A stretch of 13,454 bases of DNA from an uncultured Alistipes sp. (GTDB lineage: Bacteria; Bacteroidota; Bacteroidia; Bacteroidales; Rikenellaceae): the NCBI GenBank assembly GCA_910586375.1, contig CAJUIE010000037.1, forward strand, positions 1-13,454, given 5' to 3'. Positions 1-6,397 of this stretch are shown one piece after another. Both the position numbers and the translations under genes were made by a program. The notes under the pieces are model-generated. The model did no database searches, was not told the origin of the DNA, and saw only the letters and a list, made by a program, of their open reading frames with translations. Position 1 is the stretch's first letter. Every line of letters starts with the position of its first letter.

Positions 1-1015
1 GGGCTGTATAGGGAACCGACATCACGGCTGAGAAGCGCTTCATATAACCACTACCCGGTTGCTCCGTGACGAACTTCAGTTCGGCCCCCCCGAAGTTCTG
101 CGGTGCGATCATCACCGACGAGAAGAATTGCTGCTTGAAAGCCACCCAGTCGATCGCCTTGTCGACGTTCTCCGACTTACCCTCCTCGCTCATGCCCAGC
201 TCCTCGATCGAACTTGCGCCGGGAAAGCGATAGACGACGGTAGTATACATGTTCTCGTTCTTGAAACCGCGCTCGTTCTGATAAGAGGTGTTCGCCCACT
301 CGATGCTTATCGACGACTGATCGGCCATCTCGGACGCCATGTTCACCAACCGAACGTCGAAATCGACTAAATAATCACGCTGGGGCGAATCTCCGTTATA
401 TATAAGGTACTCATATTCCAACCAGGCATCGGCGCCGACCGCCAACCGCATCGTCACCGACTGCGCACCCTCGCCCGTGCGGGTCACGGGACCGGCTGCA
501 AAGGTATAGTCCATCGTGTTGACCGGCACATTGTTGGCGCCGTTCTTCACATAAAAGGTCAATCCGAAGCGAGCAGTTGCAGGATCGAACAGCTCGACCG
601 GTTCGTTGCGCTCACCGCGCGCGGCATATTTCGTGTAGTCCTTAAGCGTCACGCCCGTGATCCGGCCGCCACGCGTTGAGAAACGAACCGTCATCACGTC
701 ATTCTCCACCACGATCTCCTCGGCCTGGGCTTCACGCGCCCCGGCCAGATACTCACCCAGCAGAGCCACCTGCCGTTCGCGGAGCGCTGCGGCCGCAGCT
801 GCTTCAGCCTCCGTAACCTCCTCCGGTGAAGCAGCTGCAACGGTTGCGCCAACCTCCGGCACCACGGGCCGCTGTGCGGCAGCGATCGAGTCCTGCCGGG
901 CCTGCCATGCGGCCATCTCCTCCTGATATTTTTTCTGCTGTTGTGAGCTGATATAAGCGAACCCTAAAAACAGAATCGCCATGACGGCTACACCTGCAAT
1001 TGTTTTTTTATCCAT
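1..1015 (-). CDS. yidC: Membrane protein insertase YidC, N-terminal part (truncated by window edge)
   Basis: YidC inserts and folds inner-membrane proteins, alone or with SecYEG. The minus-strand frame from the ATG at 1015-1013 is open to the left edge, giving 338 codons. Residues 5-22 form one N-terminal membrane segment (TIAGVAVMAILFLGFAYI), followed by a Gln/Lys patch and an Ala/Glu-rich linker (about 33-100). From about residue 101 comes the beta-rich periplasmic domain of Gram-negative YidC, starting IVVENDVMTVRFSTRGGRI, with the typical WVAFKQQFFSS segment at 290-300. The catalytic five-helix insertase core lies outside the window. Following pyrG on the same strand is a familiar Bacteroidales order. 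The spacer to pyrG is 258 bases and contains a repeat and a palindrome, so yidC may be read through from pyrG or have its own promoter; I see no good TAnnTTTG box. Identification is firm; the C-terminus is unseen. Confidence 0.93.
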   Translation of the reverse strand, partial: MDKKTIAGVAVMAILFLGFAYISSQQQKKYQEEMAAWQARQDSIAAAQRPVVPEVGATVAAASPEEVTEAEAAAAAALRERQVALLGEYLAGAREAQAEEIVVENDVMTVRFSTRGGRITGVTLKDYTKYAARGERNEPVELFDPATARFGLTFYVKNGANNVPVNTMDYTFAAGPVTRTGEGAQSVTMRLAVGADAWLEYEYLIYNGDSPQRDYLVDFDVRLVNMASEMADQSSISIEWANTSYQNERGFKNENMYTTVVYRFPGASSIEELGMSEEGKSENVDKAIDWVAFKQQFFSSVMIAPQNFGGAELKFVTEQPGSGYMKRFSAVMSVPYTA

Positions 1016-1046
1016 TCGATCTTTTTTATCTGCTTGTTTCTATTTG

Positions 1047-1065
1047 TACAACGCCTGGCGTTGTA
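1047..1065. promoter_or_regulatory. 19-base near-perfect palindrome upstream of yidC
   Basis: TACAACGCCTGGCGTTGTA has two 9-base arms that are exact reverse complements around a single central base. It ends 31 bases before the yidC ATG. As DNA it could be an operator for a dimeric regulator. As RNA it could fold into an 8-bp stem with a three-base loop in the yidC leader. No T-run follows on the minus strand, so it is not an obvious intrinsic terminator. The palindrome is seen directly; its role is inference. Confidence 0.5.
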
Positions 1066-1080
1066 TACTTGCCACCCTAA

Positions 1081-1215
1081 AAGTCGCGAGCCATGCCCAG
1101 GGCGGAGCTACGGCTCACCTGCCTTGCGGCTGTATTTTTCGCGGGCCGAAGGCTGCGGCCCGCCTGCCTAAAAGGCAGAACAGATTCTTCGCTCCGCTCA
1201 CAATGACAAAACGGG
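1081..1215. repeat. Intergenic GC-rich hairpin repeat, copy 1 (pyrG-yidC spacer)
   Basis: This block has a hairpin of 8-bp arms GCGGGCCG (1141-1148) and CGGCCCGC (1156-1163), followed directly by a second hairpin CTGCCT (1164-1169) / AGGCAG (1173-1178). Three of its words recur elsewhere in the window. GGGCCGAAGGCTGCGG (1143-1158) matches 2941-2956 at 15 of 16 bases. GCGGCTGTATTTTTCGC (1126-1142) matches 2964-2980 at 16 of 17. The CTGCCT/AGGCAG hairpin recurs at 7664-7677. The stretch 1187-1215 (ttcttcgctccgctcacaa and on) resembles an intergenic repeat I recall from other Bacteroidetes genomes; that part is memory only. Confidence 0.65.
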
Positions 1216-1273
1216 GGATTTCCGATTTTTAATTCTTCATTTTTAAATCTCCGCCCTCCCGTCCGGCCCCCGG

Positions 1274-2896
1274 CTACTTGTTCCGGGCCTCGTGTCCGAG
1301 CGCCGCATCCACAAACGCCACGAAGAGCGGCGAAGGGCTCGCCACGGTACTCTTGTACTCGGGATGATACTGTGTGCCGACGAACCAGGGATGATCCGCC
1401 ACCTCGACGACTTCAACCAGATTGGTGTCAGGATTGACCCCCACGGCCTGCATACCCGCCGCCTCGAACTGCTCCCGGTAGTCGCTATTGAACTCATAAC
1501 GATGACGGTGGCGCTCCGAAATGTTGAGCTTGCCATAGGCTGCAGCGACCTTCGAACCTTTCTTCAGCTGGCACGGATATGCCCCCAGGCGCATCGTGCC
1601 GCCATAGGCCGTGACACCTTTTTGCTCCTCCATGAGGTCGATAACCGGGTGGGAGGTGGGCTCCATTTCGCTCGAATTGGCGTCGGCGAGGCCCAACACA
1701 TTACGGGCAAACTCAATCACGGCACACTGCATACCCAGGCAGATGCCCAGGAAGGGAATCTTGCTTTCCCGGGCAAAACGCACCGCCTCGATCTTACCCT
1801 CGATGCCGCGGTTGCCGAAGCCCGGAGCCACCAATATGCCGGCCATCTTGCCCAGCTGTGCGCCCACGTTGCTACGGTCGATTTTCTCCGAATTGACATA
1901 ATGCAGCTTCACCTTGCAGTCGTTGACGGCCCCTGCATGGACGAACGACTCGCAAATCGACTTATAAGCGTCGGGCAACTCTGTGTATTTGCCCACGAGG
2001 GCGATGTCCACCTGCTTCGAGGGGTGCTTCACCCGCTCCACGAAGGCGCTCCAGGCTGCCATGTCGGGCTCTTCGACCGAGGGGATATTGAGCTTATCGA
2101 GCACCACTTCATCCAGATGCTGGGCGTGCATCCTCAGTGGCACTTCATAAATCGTCGGCACGTCGACCGACTCCATCACGGCATTGGCGTCGACATTACA
2201 GAACAGGGCCACCTTGCGGCGCAGCGACGATGAGAGGGGATGCTCCGTGCGCAACACCAGAATATCGGGCTGCAATCCGTTCTCCAGAAGCGCCTTGACC
2301 GAATGCTGCGTGGGCTTGGTCTTCAGTTCGCCCGAAGCTGCCATATACGGAATCAGGGTCAGATGCACCAGTGCCGTATTCTTGTAACCCAGCGAATAAC
2401 GCAACTGACGCACCGACTCGATGAAGGGCAGCGACTCGATGTCGCCCACCGTGCCGCCGATCTCGGTGATGATGACGTCGTACTTCTTAGTCTGCCCCAG
2501 CAGCTGAATACGGCGCTTAATCTCGTCAGTGATGTGGGGAATGACCTGCACCGTCTTACCCAGATACTCGCCCTTGCGCTCCTTCTCGATAACACTCTTA
2601 TAAATCTTACCCGTCGTTACGTTGTTGGCTTTCGAAGTCGGATGGTTCGTAAAACGCTCGTAATGACCCAGGTCGAGGTCGGTTTCGGCACCGTCTTCCG
2701 TTACATAGCACTCGCCGTGCTCATAAGGATTGAGCGTTCCGGGATCGACGTTGATATAAGGGTCGAGCTTCTGAATGGTCACCGAGTAGCCGCGGGCCTG
2801 CAGCAGCCGCGCAATGGAGGCCGAAATAATACCCTTACCCAACGACGAAGCCACGCCGCCCGTAACGAAGATGTACTTGGGTTTAGTGAGTTTCAT
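1274..2896 (-). CDS. pyrG: CTP synthase (glutamine-hydrolysing)
   Basis: It converts UTP to CTP using ATP and glutamine-derived ammonia, the last step of de novo pyrimidine nucleotide synthesis in the cytosol. At 540 residues it is full length. The N-terminal synthetase half opens with KYIFVTGGVASSLGKGI (P-loop near 16-22), then KLDPYINVDPGT, GAETDLDLGHYERF (69-82) and ITEIGGTVGDIESLPF (143-158). The C-terminal class I glutamine amidotransferase domain has the oxyanion segment APGFGNRG (357-364), the nucleophile Cys386 in GICLGMQ, and the His511/Glu513 pair in HPEYKS. The start is the ATG at 2896, right before the conserved KYIFVTGG block; no upstream alternative is needed. It lies between the DUF349 gene (183-base spacer) and yidC (258-base spacer), all on one strand. 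Both spacers hold related hairpin repeats. Function is certain. Confidence 0.98.
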   Translation of the reverse strand: MKLTKPKYIFVTGGVASSLGKGIISASIARLLQARGYSVTIQKLDPYINVDPGTLNPYEHGECYVTEDGAETDLDLGHYERFTNHPTSKANNVTTGKIYKSVIEKERKGEYLGKTVQVIPHITDEIKRRIQLLGQTKKYDVIITEIGGTVGDIESLPFIESVRQLRYSLGYKNTALVHLTLIPYMAASGELKTKPTQHSVKALLENGLQPDILVLRTEHPLSSSLRRKVALFCNVDANAVMESVDVPTIYEVPLRMHAQHLDEVVLDKLNIPSVEEPDMAAWSAFVERVKHPSKQVDIALVGKYTELPDAYKSICESFVHAGAVNDCKVKLHYVNSEKIDRSNVGAQLGKMAGILVAPGFGNRGIEGKIEAVRFARESKIPFLGICLGMQCAVIEFARNVLGLADANSSEMEPTSHPVIDLMEEQKGVTAYGGTMRLGAYPCQLKKGSKVAAAYGKLNISERHRHRYEFNSDYREQFEAAGMQAVGVNPDTNLVEVVEVADHPWFVGTQYHPEYKSTVASPSPLFVAFVDAALGHEARNK

Positions 2897-2928
2897 GAAT
2901 GTTTTGCTGTTTATTGGCTTGTTTTATT

Positions 2929-2937
2929 CAAATATTA
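2929..2937 (-). promoter_or_regulatory. Weak candidate promoter box for pyrG
   Basis: On the minus strand this reads TAATATTTG, one base longer than the Bacteroidetes -7 box TAnnTTTG, about 33 bases upstream of the pyrG ATG. I find no matching TTTG element at the expected distance. The AT-rich leader between the repeat and the start codon is otherwise suitable. This is a weak candidate only. Confidence 0.25.
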
Positions 2938-2940
2938 ATC

Positions 2941-3040
2941 GGGCCGAAGACTGCGGAGTGCCCGCGGCTGTATTTTACGCAAGTCGGAGCCACCCTGGCG
3001 CAGGCTCGCGCAAAATTGCGTTTCGCCTCCGCTGGCTCCG
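2941..3040. repeat. Intergenic GC-rich hairpin repeat, copy 2 (DUF349-pyrG spacer)
   Basis: It begins GGGCCGAAGACTGCGG, matching copy 1 at 15 of 16 bases, then has GCGGCTGTATTTTACGC (2964-2980), matching copy 1 at 16 of 17. The order of these two words is the reverse of copy 1, so the elements are reshuffled rather than simple duplicates. An inverted repeat CGGAGCCA (2985-2992) / TGGCTCCG (3033-3040) encloses a smaller CGCAA/TTGCG stem. It sits between the DUF349 stop codon and the pyrG leader. Confidence 0.6.
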
Positions 3041-3062
3041 CCCCCCCCTTGCACTTTTAGCC

Positions 3063-3074
3063 CCCCTTGCGGGG
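3063..3074 (-). other. Small GNRA-loop hairpin after the DUF349 stop codon
   Basis: On the minus strand, five bases beyond the stop codon, the sequence CCCC-GCAA-GGGG can form a 4-bp GC stem with a GNRA-type tetraloop. It is preceded, not followed, by a run of T, so it does not fit a classical terminator in this direction. It might be a 3'-end stabiliser or chance in GC-rich sequence. Confidence 0.25.
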
Positions 3075-3079
3075 AAAAA

Positions 3080-5050
3080 TTACTCCCCGGCGGTTGCCTC
3101 CCGGTCGAGAAGCTTCACCTTTTCGACAGTAGCGGCTATTTCGTCACGCACACGGTCAATCTTGGCCCTCACGTCAGCAACCAGCGCCTCGGCGTTCTTC
3201 GATTTGGCGAAGAAGCCGATGTTGTTCTCCAACTGCGCGGCCTCCTGCTCCAGCTGCCGTACCCGATTGCAGAGACGTTCACGCTCCGAGCGCACACGTC
3301 TGTCACCCGCGGCCCGCAGTGTCGAAACCTTCTCGCGGAAGCGGTTCATCGAACGGTCGCGCTCCGAGCCACGCAGCACGTCGAAAAGCGCATCAACCGT
3401 CTCTTTATAACGCTTTTGCAAGGCCTCCTTACGCTTGATGGGCACAAAACCGATCTCGCCCCAGCGACGCTGGAAGTCGCGGATCACCTCATAGCCCCCC
3501 TCCTTAACATCGGCCGCAGCCATCTGGTCAAGCAGCAAAAGTTTCTTGCGGAGGTTCTCCTCCTGCTCGCCATCCACCGAGGCGAAATGGGCGCTTTTGC
3601 GCTCGAAAAACTTGTCACACGCTGCGCGGAAACGCTTCCACACAACATCCGCATGACGACGCGACACGGCGCCCACCTCCCGCCAGCGGGCCTGCAAAGC
3701 GATCAGCTCGTCGGTCGTCTTCTTCCACTCTTCGCTGCCGGCCAATGCCTCAGCAGCTTCGCACAACTCGTTCTTAAGCTGCAGATTGTGCTCCATCTCG
3801 GCCTTCAGCCCCGCATAAAAGCGGCGCTTGGCTTCGAAAAACTTATCACACGCCGTGCGGAAACGCTCGTACACCCGGCTGTTCTCCTTTTTGGGTGCGA
3901 AGCCGATGCTTTTCCAGGTCTTCTGAATCTCCAGAAGCCGGTCGCTCGCACGGTTCCACTCCTTACGGGCAGTCAGGGGCCGGGAAAGCAACTCCTCCAT
4001 AGCGACGCATAATTCGTTCTTCAGTTCGAAGTTCTTCATCTGCTCGGCTTTGAGCGCTTCAAAATGGGCCTGATGGGCCTTGTTGATGCGTGTCGAGGCA
4101 TCCTTAAACCGCTCCCACAGCACCTCTTTATATTCATGAGCTACCGGCCCTGTCTCACGCCACTCGTCGTGCAGCTTTTGCAACTTACGGAAAGCCTCAA
4201 CCACCGAGGGCTCCAGCACAAGCGCCTCGGCCTGCTCACAAAGGGCTACTTTATGCTCGTAGTTCTTCTTCAGGTCCAAATCGCGCAGCTCCCGGTTGAT
4301 CTTGATGAAACCGTAGAAATTTTCCACCTGAAGATTATAATTCTCCCACAGGTCCTTGACATTCGCCTGCGGCACAATACCGGTCTCCTTCCAGCGCTGC
4401 TGCAATTCGCGGAACTTCGCGAAGGTATGATCAAGTTTCTCGTCCGAACCGATCAACACCTTGAGTTCTTCGATGATAGCTAACTTGATCTCTAAGTTGC
4501 GCACCTTTTCAGCCTCCAGATCGGCAATGAAAGCGTCGCGACGACTGCGATACTCCTTGAACAGCTCTTTGAGCTGCGTCTCGGCGCCATCCACCGGAGG
4601 CGTAAACTCCCCGGCAGCCCCGCCCTCCTGCTCAAACGTACGGCGCAGGGCTTCAACCTCTGCACGACGAAGACGATAAAACGCAATCTTCAACGCCTCG
4701 ACATCACGCCGAAGCGTCTGCACGGGCTGCTCCTCCAGCATTCGCGCGAAGAGAGCAACGAGCTCCTCCTTGCTCTTCCCGGCGAACTTATCTCCGGCCC
4801 CCGCCTCCACTGCAGCTTCTCCGGCTTCATCGGGCAGCTCCTCAGCCCCCTCGCCCTCGATCTCCAACCCGGCCTGCCGGGCTGCCAGAGCAGCATCTTC
4901 ATCCGCGAAATCGACTTGCACCGCCGCCTCGTCCTCCGCAATCGCGGCGGTCGTTTCTCTTTCAGCGACTTCGGCAGCCGTCTGCACATCTTCAGCCACG
5001 GGGCCTGCAAGCTCCTCGGGAGCATTGAGAGTCGATTTTTCAGTAGCCAT
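3080..5050 (-). CDS. DUF349 repeat protein (coiled coil, function unknown)
   Basis: I recognise the family but no established biochemical function. With the ATG at 5050 the protein has 656 residues. Residues 1-90 are an acidic Ala/Glu-rich low-complexity tail. Residues 95-200 are helical and charged. Five DUF349 repeats follow, each centred on a 'W-[KRG]-x-[TIV]-G' core: W220 (WKETGIVP), W297 (WRETGPVA), W379 (WKSIGFAP), W456 (WREVGAVS) and W530 (WGEIGFVP), spaced 74-82 residues. Repeats 3 and 4 share the tail 'RFR[TA]ACDKFFE'. Residues 565-656 look like a C-terminal coiled coil. There is no signal peptide or membrane segment, so it is probably cytosolic. The frame stays open up to 5221, but an upstream start would run into the divergent regulator gene and across both promoters, so 5050 is preferred. 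It heads a same-strand series with pyrG and yidC. Confidence 0.85.
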   Translation of the reverse strand: MATEKSTLNAPEELAGPVAEDVQTAAEVAERETTAAIAEDEAAVQVDFADEDAALAARQAGLEIEGEGAEELPDEAGEAAVEAGAGDKFAGKSKEELVALFARMLEEQPVQTLRRDVEALKIAFYRLRRAEVEALRRTFEQEGGAAGEFTPPVDGAETQLKELFKEYRSRRDAFIADLEAEKVRNLEIKLAIIEELKVLIGSDEKLDHTFAKFRELQQRWKETGIVPQANVKDLWENYNLQVENFYGFIKINRELRDLDLKKNYEHKVALCEQAEALVLEPSVVEAFRKLQKLHDEWRETGPVAHEYKEVLWERFKDASTRINKAHQAHFEALKAEQMKNFELKNELCVAMEELLSRPLTARKEWNRASDRLLEIQKTWKSIGFAPKKENSRVYERFRTACDKFFEAKRRFYAGLKAEMEHNLQLKNELCEAAEALAGSEEWKKTTDELIALQARWREVGAVSRRHADVVWKRFRAACDKFFERKSAHFASVDGEQEENLRKKLLLLDQMAAADVKEGGYEVIRDFQRRWGEIGFVPIKRKEALQKRYKETVDALFDVLRGSERDRSMNRFREKVSTLRAAGDRRVRSERERLCNRVRQLEQEAAQLENNIGFFAKSKNAEALVADVRAKIDRVRDEIAATVEKVKLLDREATAGE

Positions 5051-5092
5051 CTCTCGATACAATTTTTGGTCTCCCCGATACGGGAGTATATG

Positions 5093-5107
5093 AATCCTGC
5101 AAATATA
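5093..5107 (-). promoter_or_regulatory. Promoter -7 box of the DUF349 gene
   Basis: Read on the minus strand, 5107-5100 is TATATTTG, a full match to the Bacteroidetes -7 box TAnnTTTG. A transcript would start near 5093 and give a leader of about 43 bases before the ATG at 5050. No clear TTTG -33 element is seen at the right distance. This site also argues against translation starting upstream of 5107. Confidence 0.5.
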
Positions 5108-5131
5108 ACCATTTTTCCCCGCATACAGTAG

Positions 5132-5159
5132 TTTTTTCGCCGGAAAATGCGTATCTTCG
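5132..5159 (+). promoter_or_regulatory. Promoter of the response regulator gene
   Basis: TATCTTCG at 5152-5159 matches the Bacteroidetes -7 box TAnnTTTG at all but one base. The T-rich run at 5132-5137 lies at about the right distance for the -33 element. A start near 5166 gives a short leader of about 15 bases before the ATG at 5181. The box is back to back with the DUF349 promoter, so a single bound regulator could influence both genes. Confidence 0.45.
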
Positions 5160-5180
5160 CATAAAACAATTTGCACATCC

Positions 5181-5846
5181 ATGTCCCATCGCATCCTGCT
5201 GGTCGACGACGAAGTCGACATTCTCGAATTCGTCCGCTACAACCTCCTCAAAGAGGGCTACGAAGTCTTCACGGCACAGAACGGCGACGAGGCGCTCCGC
5301 ATGGCTGCGACCTGCCGGCCCCATCTGATCCTGCTCGACCGGATGATGCCCGTAATGGATGGCGCCGAGACTTGCCGGGCCATTCGCCGCGACCCGCAGC
5401 TGCGCGATACAATGGTCGTATTCCTCTCAGCCTTAGGCGAAGAGGAACAACAACTCTCAGGCTTTGGCGTGGGGGCCGACGACTACCTGGTCAAGCCGAT
5501 TAAGATGAAGCTGCTCAAAAGTCGGATAAAGGCCATCCTCAAACGTATCGATGCCGACGACCCATCCCCCATAACTTCCGGGCTCACAATCGACCGCGAA
5601 CGCTACACAGTACATTGCAACGGTCATGAAATCGCCCTGCCACGCAAGGAGTTCGCACTGCTGGACCTGCTGGCCTCGGCCCCCGGCAAACTCATCCCCC
5701 GCGAAGAGATCTATACCCGCATCTGGGGCAACGAAGTAGTAGTCGGCGACCGCACGATCGACGTTCACATCCGCAAACTGCGCCAGAAAATCGGAGAGCA
5801 CCGAATTACCACCGTCAAAGGCGTAGGCTATCGCTACGAGCCCTGA
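5181..5846 (+). CDS. OmpR/PhoB-family response regulator
   Basis: A two-component DNA-binding response regulator of 221 residues, the usual length. The receiver domain (about 3-120) has the acidic pocket D9-D10, phospho-acceptor Asp53 in LLDRMMP, Ser83 in FLSALG and Lys105 in LVKP, all as expected. The C-terminal winged helix (about 132-221) contains the conserved PRKEFALLDLLASAPGKLI segment, the recognition helix around DRTIDVHIRKLRQKIG (190-205) and the wing ending KGVGYRYEP. The ATG at 5181 places ILLVDDE at residues 5-11, as normal for the family. No histidine kinase gene is adjacent: upstream is the divergent DUF349 gene and downstream is a gene-free stretch. Its kinase must lie elsewhere, so the signal is unknown. 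It resembles PhoB/PhoP-type regulators, but I cannot assign a specific name. Confidence 0.93.
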   Translation: MSHRILLVDDEVDILEFVRYNLLKEGYEVFTAQNGDEALRMAATCRPHLILLDRMMPVMDGAETCRAIRRDPQLRDTMVVFLSALGEEEQQLSGFGVGADDYLVKPIKMKLLKSRIKAILKRIDADDPSPITSGLTIDRERYTVHCNGHEIALPRKEFALLDLLASAPGKLIPREEIYTRIWGNEVVVGDRTIDVHIRKLRQKIGEHRITTVKGVGYRYEP

Positions 5847-5869
5847 ACCCGACACCCCCGCTTCGGGTT
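5846..5869 (+). terminator. Hairpin directly after the response regulator stop codon
   Basis: AACCCGA (5846-5852, starting with the last base of the stop codon) and TCGGGTT (5863-5869) are perfect 7-base inverted repeats with a 10-base loop. No T-run follows, so it is not a textbook intrinsic terminator. It overlaps the first codons of the orphan FISUMP-like cassette. It may be a transcript-end structure, a processing site or a junction feature. Confidence 0.35.
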
Positions 5870-6048
5870 ACCGCGTCGGCTGGTCTGGCGACCTGAGTGA
5901 TGTGAGCACGCGCGGTTTCGCCTGGAGCAGTTCTCCCGCCTCAGCTACGAGTACGAACAGCTCGGACCTGACGATCCGCAGCACCACCCTCTTTCCCGAG
6001 GGCAACGGCAACAGCCGTGCGAGCGGTTTCCCCGTTCGCTGCGTGCAA
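5851..6048 (+). pseudogene. Orphan C-terminal FISUMP-like surface-domain cassette, copy 1
   Basis: Read in the frame starting at 5851, the sequence encodes a headless domain end: TPASGYRVGWSGDL, then GFAWSSSPAS, and finally GFPVRCVQ at 6025-6048. This pattern (PASGYR ... G ... WSSSP ... G-F-x-VRCV) is the C-terminal signature of the Fibrobacter succinogenes major paralogous domain type found in many Bacteroidetes surface and fimbria-like proteins. No signal peptide, lipobox or N-terminal domain precedes it. It starts 4 bases after the regulator stop, in a different frame from the regulator. A GTG at 5902 could open a 143-codon frame to 6333, but beyond about 6050 that frame runs through the tandem duplication and looks non-coding. 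A similar cassette starts at 13309. It could be a pseudogene relic or a silent donor cassette; the family call is from motif memory. Confidence 0.6.
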
Positions 6049-6074
6049 CTTTGCGTAAGCCGAGAGCAGAGACC

Positions 6075-6216
6075 GCTTGCGGACTTTGCCGAGGCGAAGA
6101 AAAGTGGCGCCTCCAATGGGGGCGTCATGGATAAGAGAGGGGCGGGCTTGCGAACTCTGCCGGGCCGAAGAAACGGGGAACCGTCCCGGGGCCCCAGGAA
6201 TAAGAGAGCCGGAGCC
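6075..6216. repeat. 71-base imperfect tandem duplication
   Basis: Unit A (6075-6145) starts gcttgcggactttgccgagg and unit B (6146-6216) starts gcttgcgaactctgccgggc. About 24 of the first 29 bases match, and both units share ataagagag near the end (6131-6139 and 6200-6208), while the middles have diverged. The period of 71 is not a multiple of three, which speaks against selection as coding sequence. Unit B contains GGGCCGAAG (6162-6170), a word shared with the GC-rich hairpin repeats at 1143 and 2941. Confidence 0.6.
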
Positions 6217-6239
6217 TGTGGGGCAAGACACAGCGTGGC

Positions 6240-6268
6240 AACCGCCGGAACCTTTTCGACGGTTTTTT
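6240..6268 (+). terminator. Possible intrinsic terminator upstream of ackA
   Basis: AACCG (6240-6244) can pair with CGGTT (6260-6264) over a 15-base loop, and the right arm runs into six T (6263-6268). The stem is short, so this is a weak candidate for ending transcripts coming from the regulator and cassette before the ackA promoter. The rest of the 5847-6397 gene-free stretch is covered by the cassette, the tandem duplication and the promoter entries. Confidence 0.3.
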
Positions 6269-6270
6269 GT

Positions 6271-6350
6271 CCGAATCAAACAAAAATTAATTCGGTCCTC
6301 AAGTATTTTTTGCATAAATTTGCATGGTTATAGAAATTCGTCTATATTTA
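6271..6350 (+). promoter_or_regulatory. ackA promoter region with inverted repeat
   Basis: TTCG (6291-6294), 20 bases, then TAAATTTG (6315-6322) fits the Bacteroidetes promoter layout. A second possible set is TTTG (6319-6322), 20 bases, then TATATTTA (6343-6350). The region becomes clearly AT-rich here. The inverted repeat CCGAAT (6271-6276) / ATTCGG (6290-6295) overlaps the first -33 element and could be an operator. The leader to the ATG at 6398 is about 45-70 bases and has no Shine-Dalgarno site. Confidence 0.5.
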
Positions 6351-6397
6351 TGTAATAATTCGTCACCAATACCGAAAAATCCAAAAATCTCACAACC

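Noticed and set aside
1292..2233. 313-codon plus-strand open frame
   Set aside because: Antisense to pyrG, no family features, composition typical of a shadow frame of a GC-rich gene.
2985..3074. Intrinsic terminators for the DUF349 gene
   Set aside because: The stems lack a following T-run in the direction of transcription, so they are listed as repeat or hairpin features rather than terminators.
5051..5221. Upstream extension of the DUF349 protein by 57 residues
   Set aside because: It would overlap the start of the divergent response regulator and translate across both promoter boxes; the ATG at 5050 fits the promoter better.
5851..6216. A complete diversity-generating retroelement
   Set aside because: No reverse transcriptase, accessory gene or target gene is in the window. 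The cassettes could only be remote template or donor copies, so I report them as orphan cassettes.
5902..6333. 143-codon GTG-started frame as a real small gene
   Set aside because: Only its first 49 codons match the surface-domain end. The rest crosses a 71-base tandem duplication whose period breaks the frame, and then the ackA promoter.
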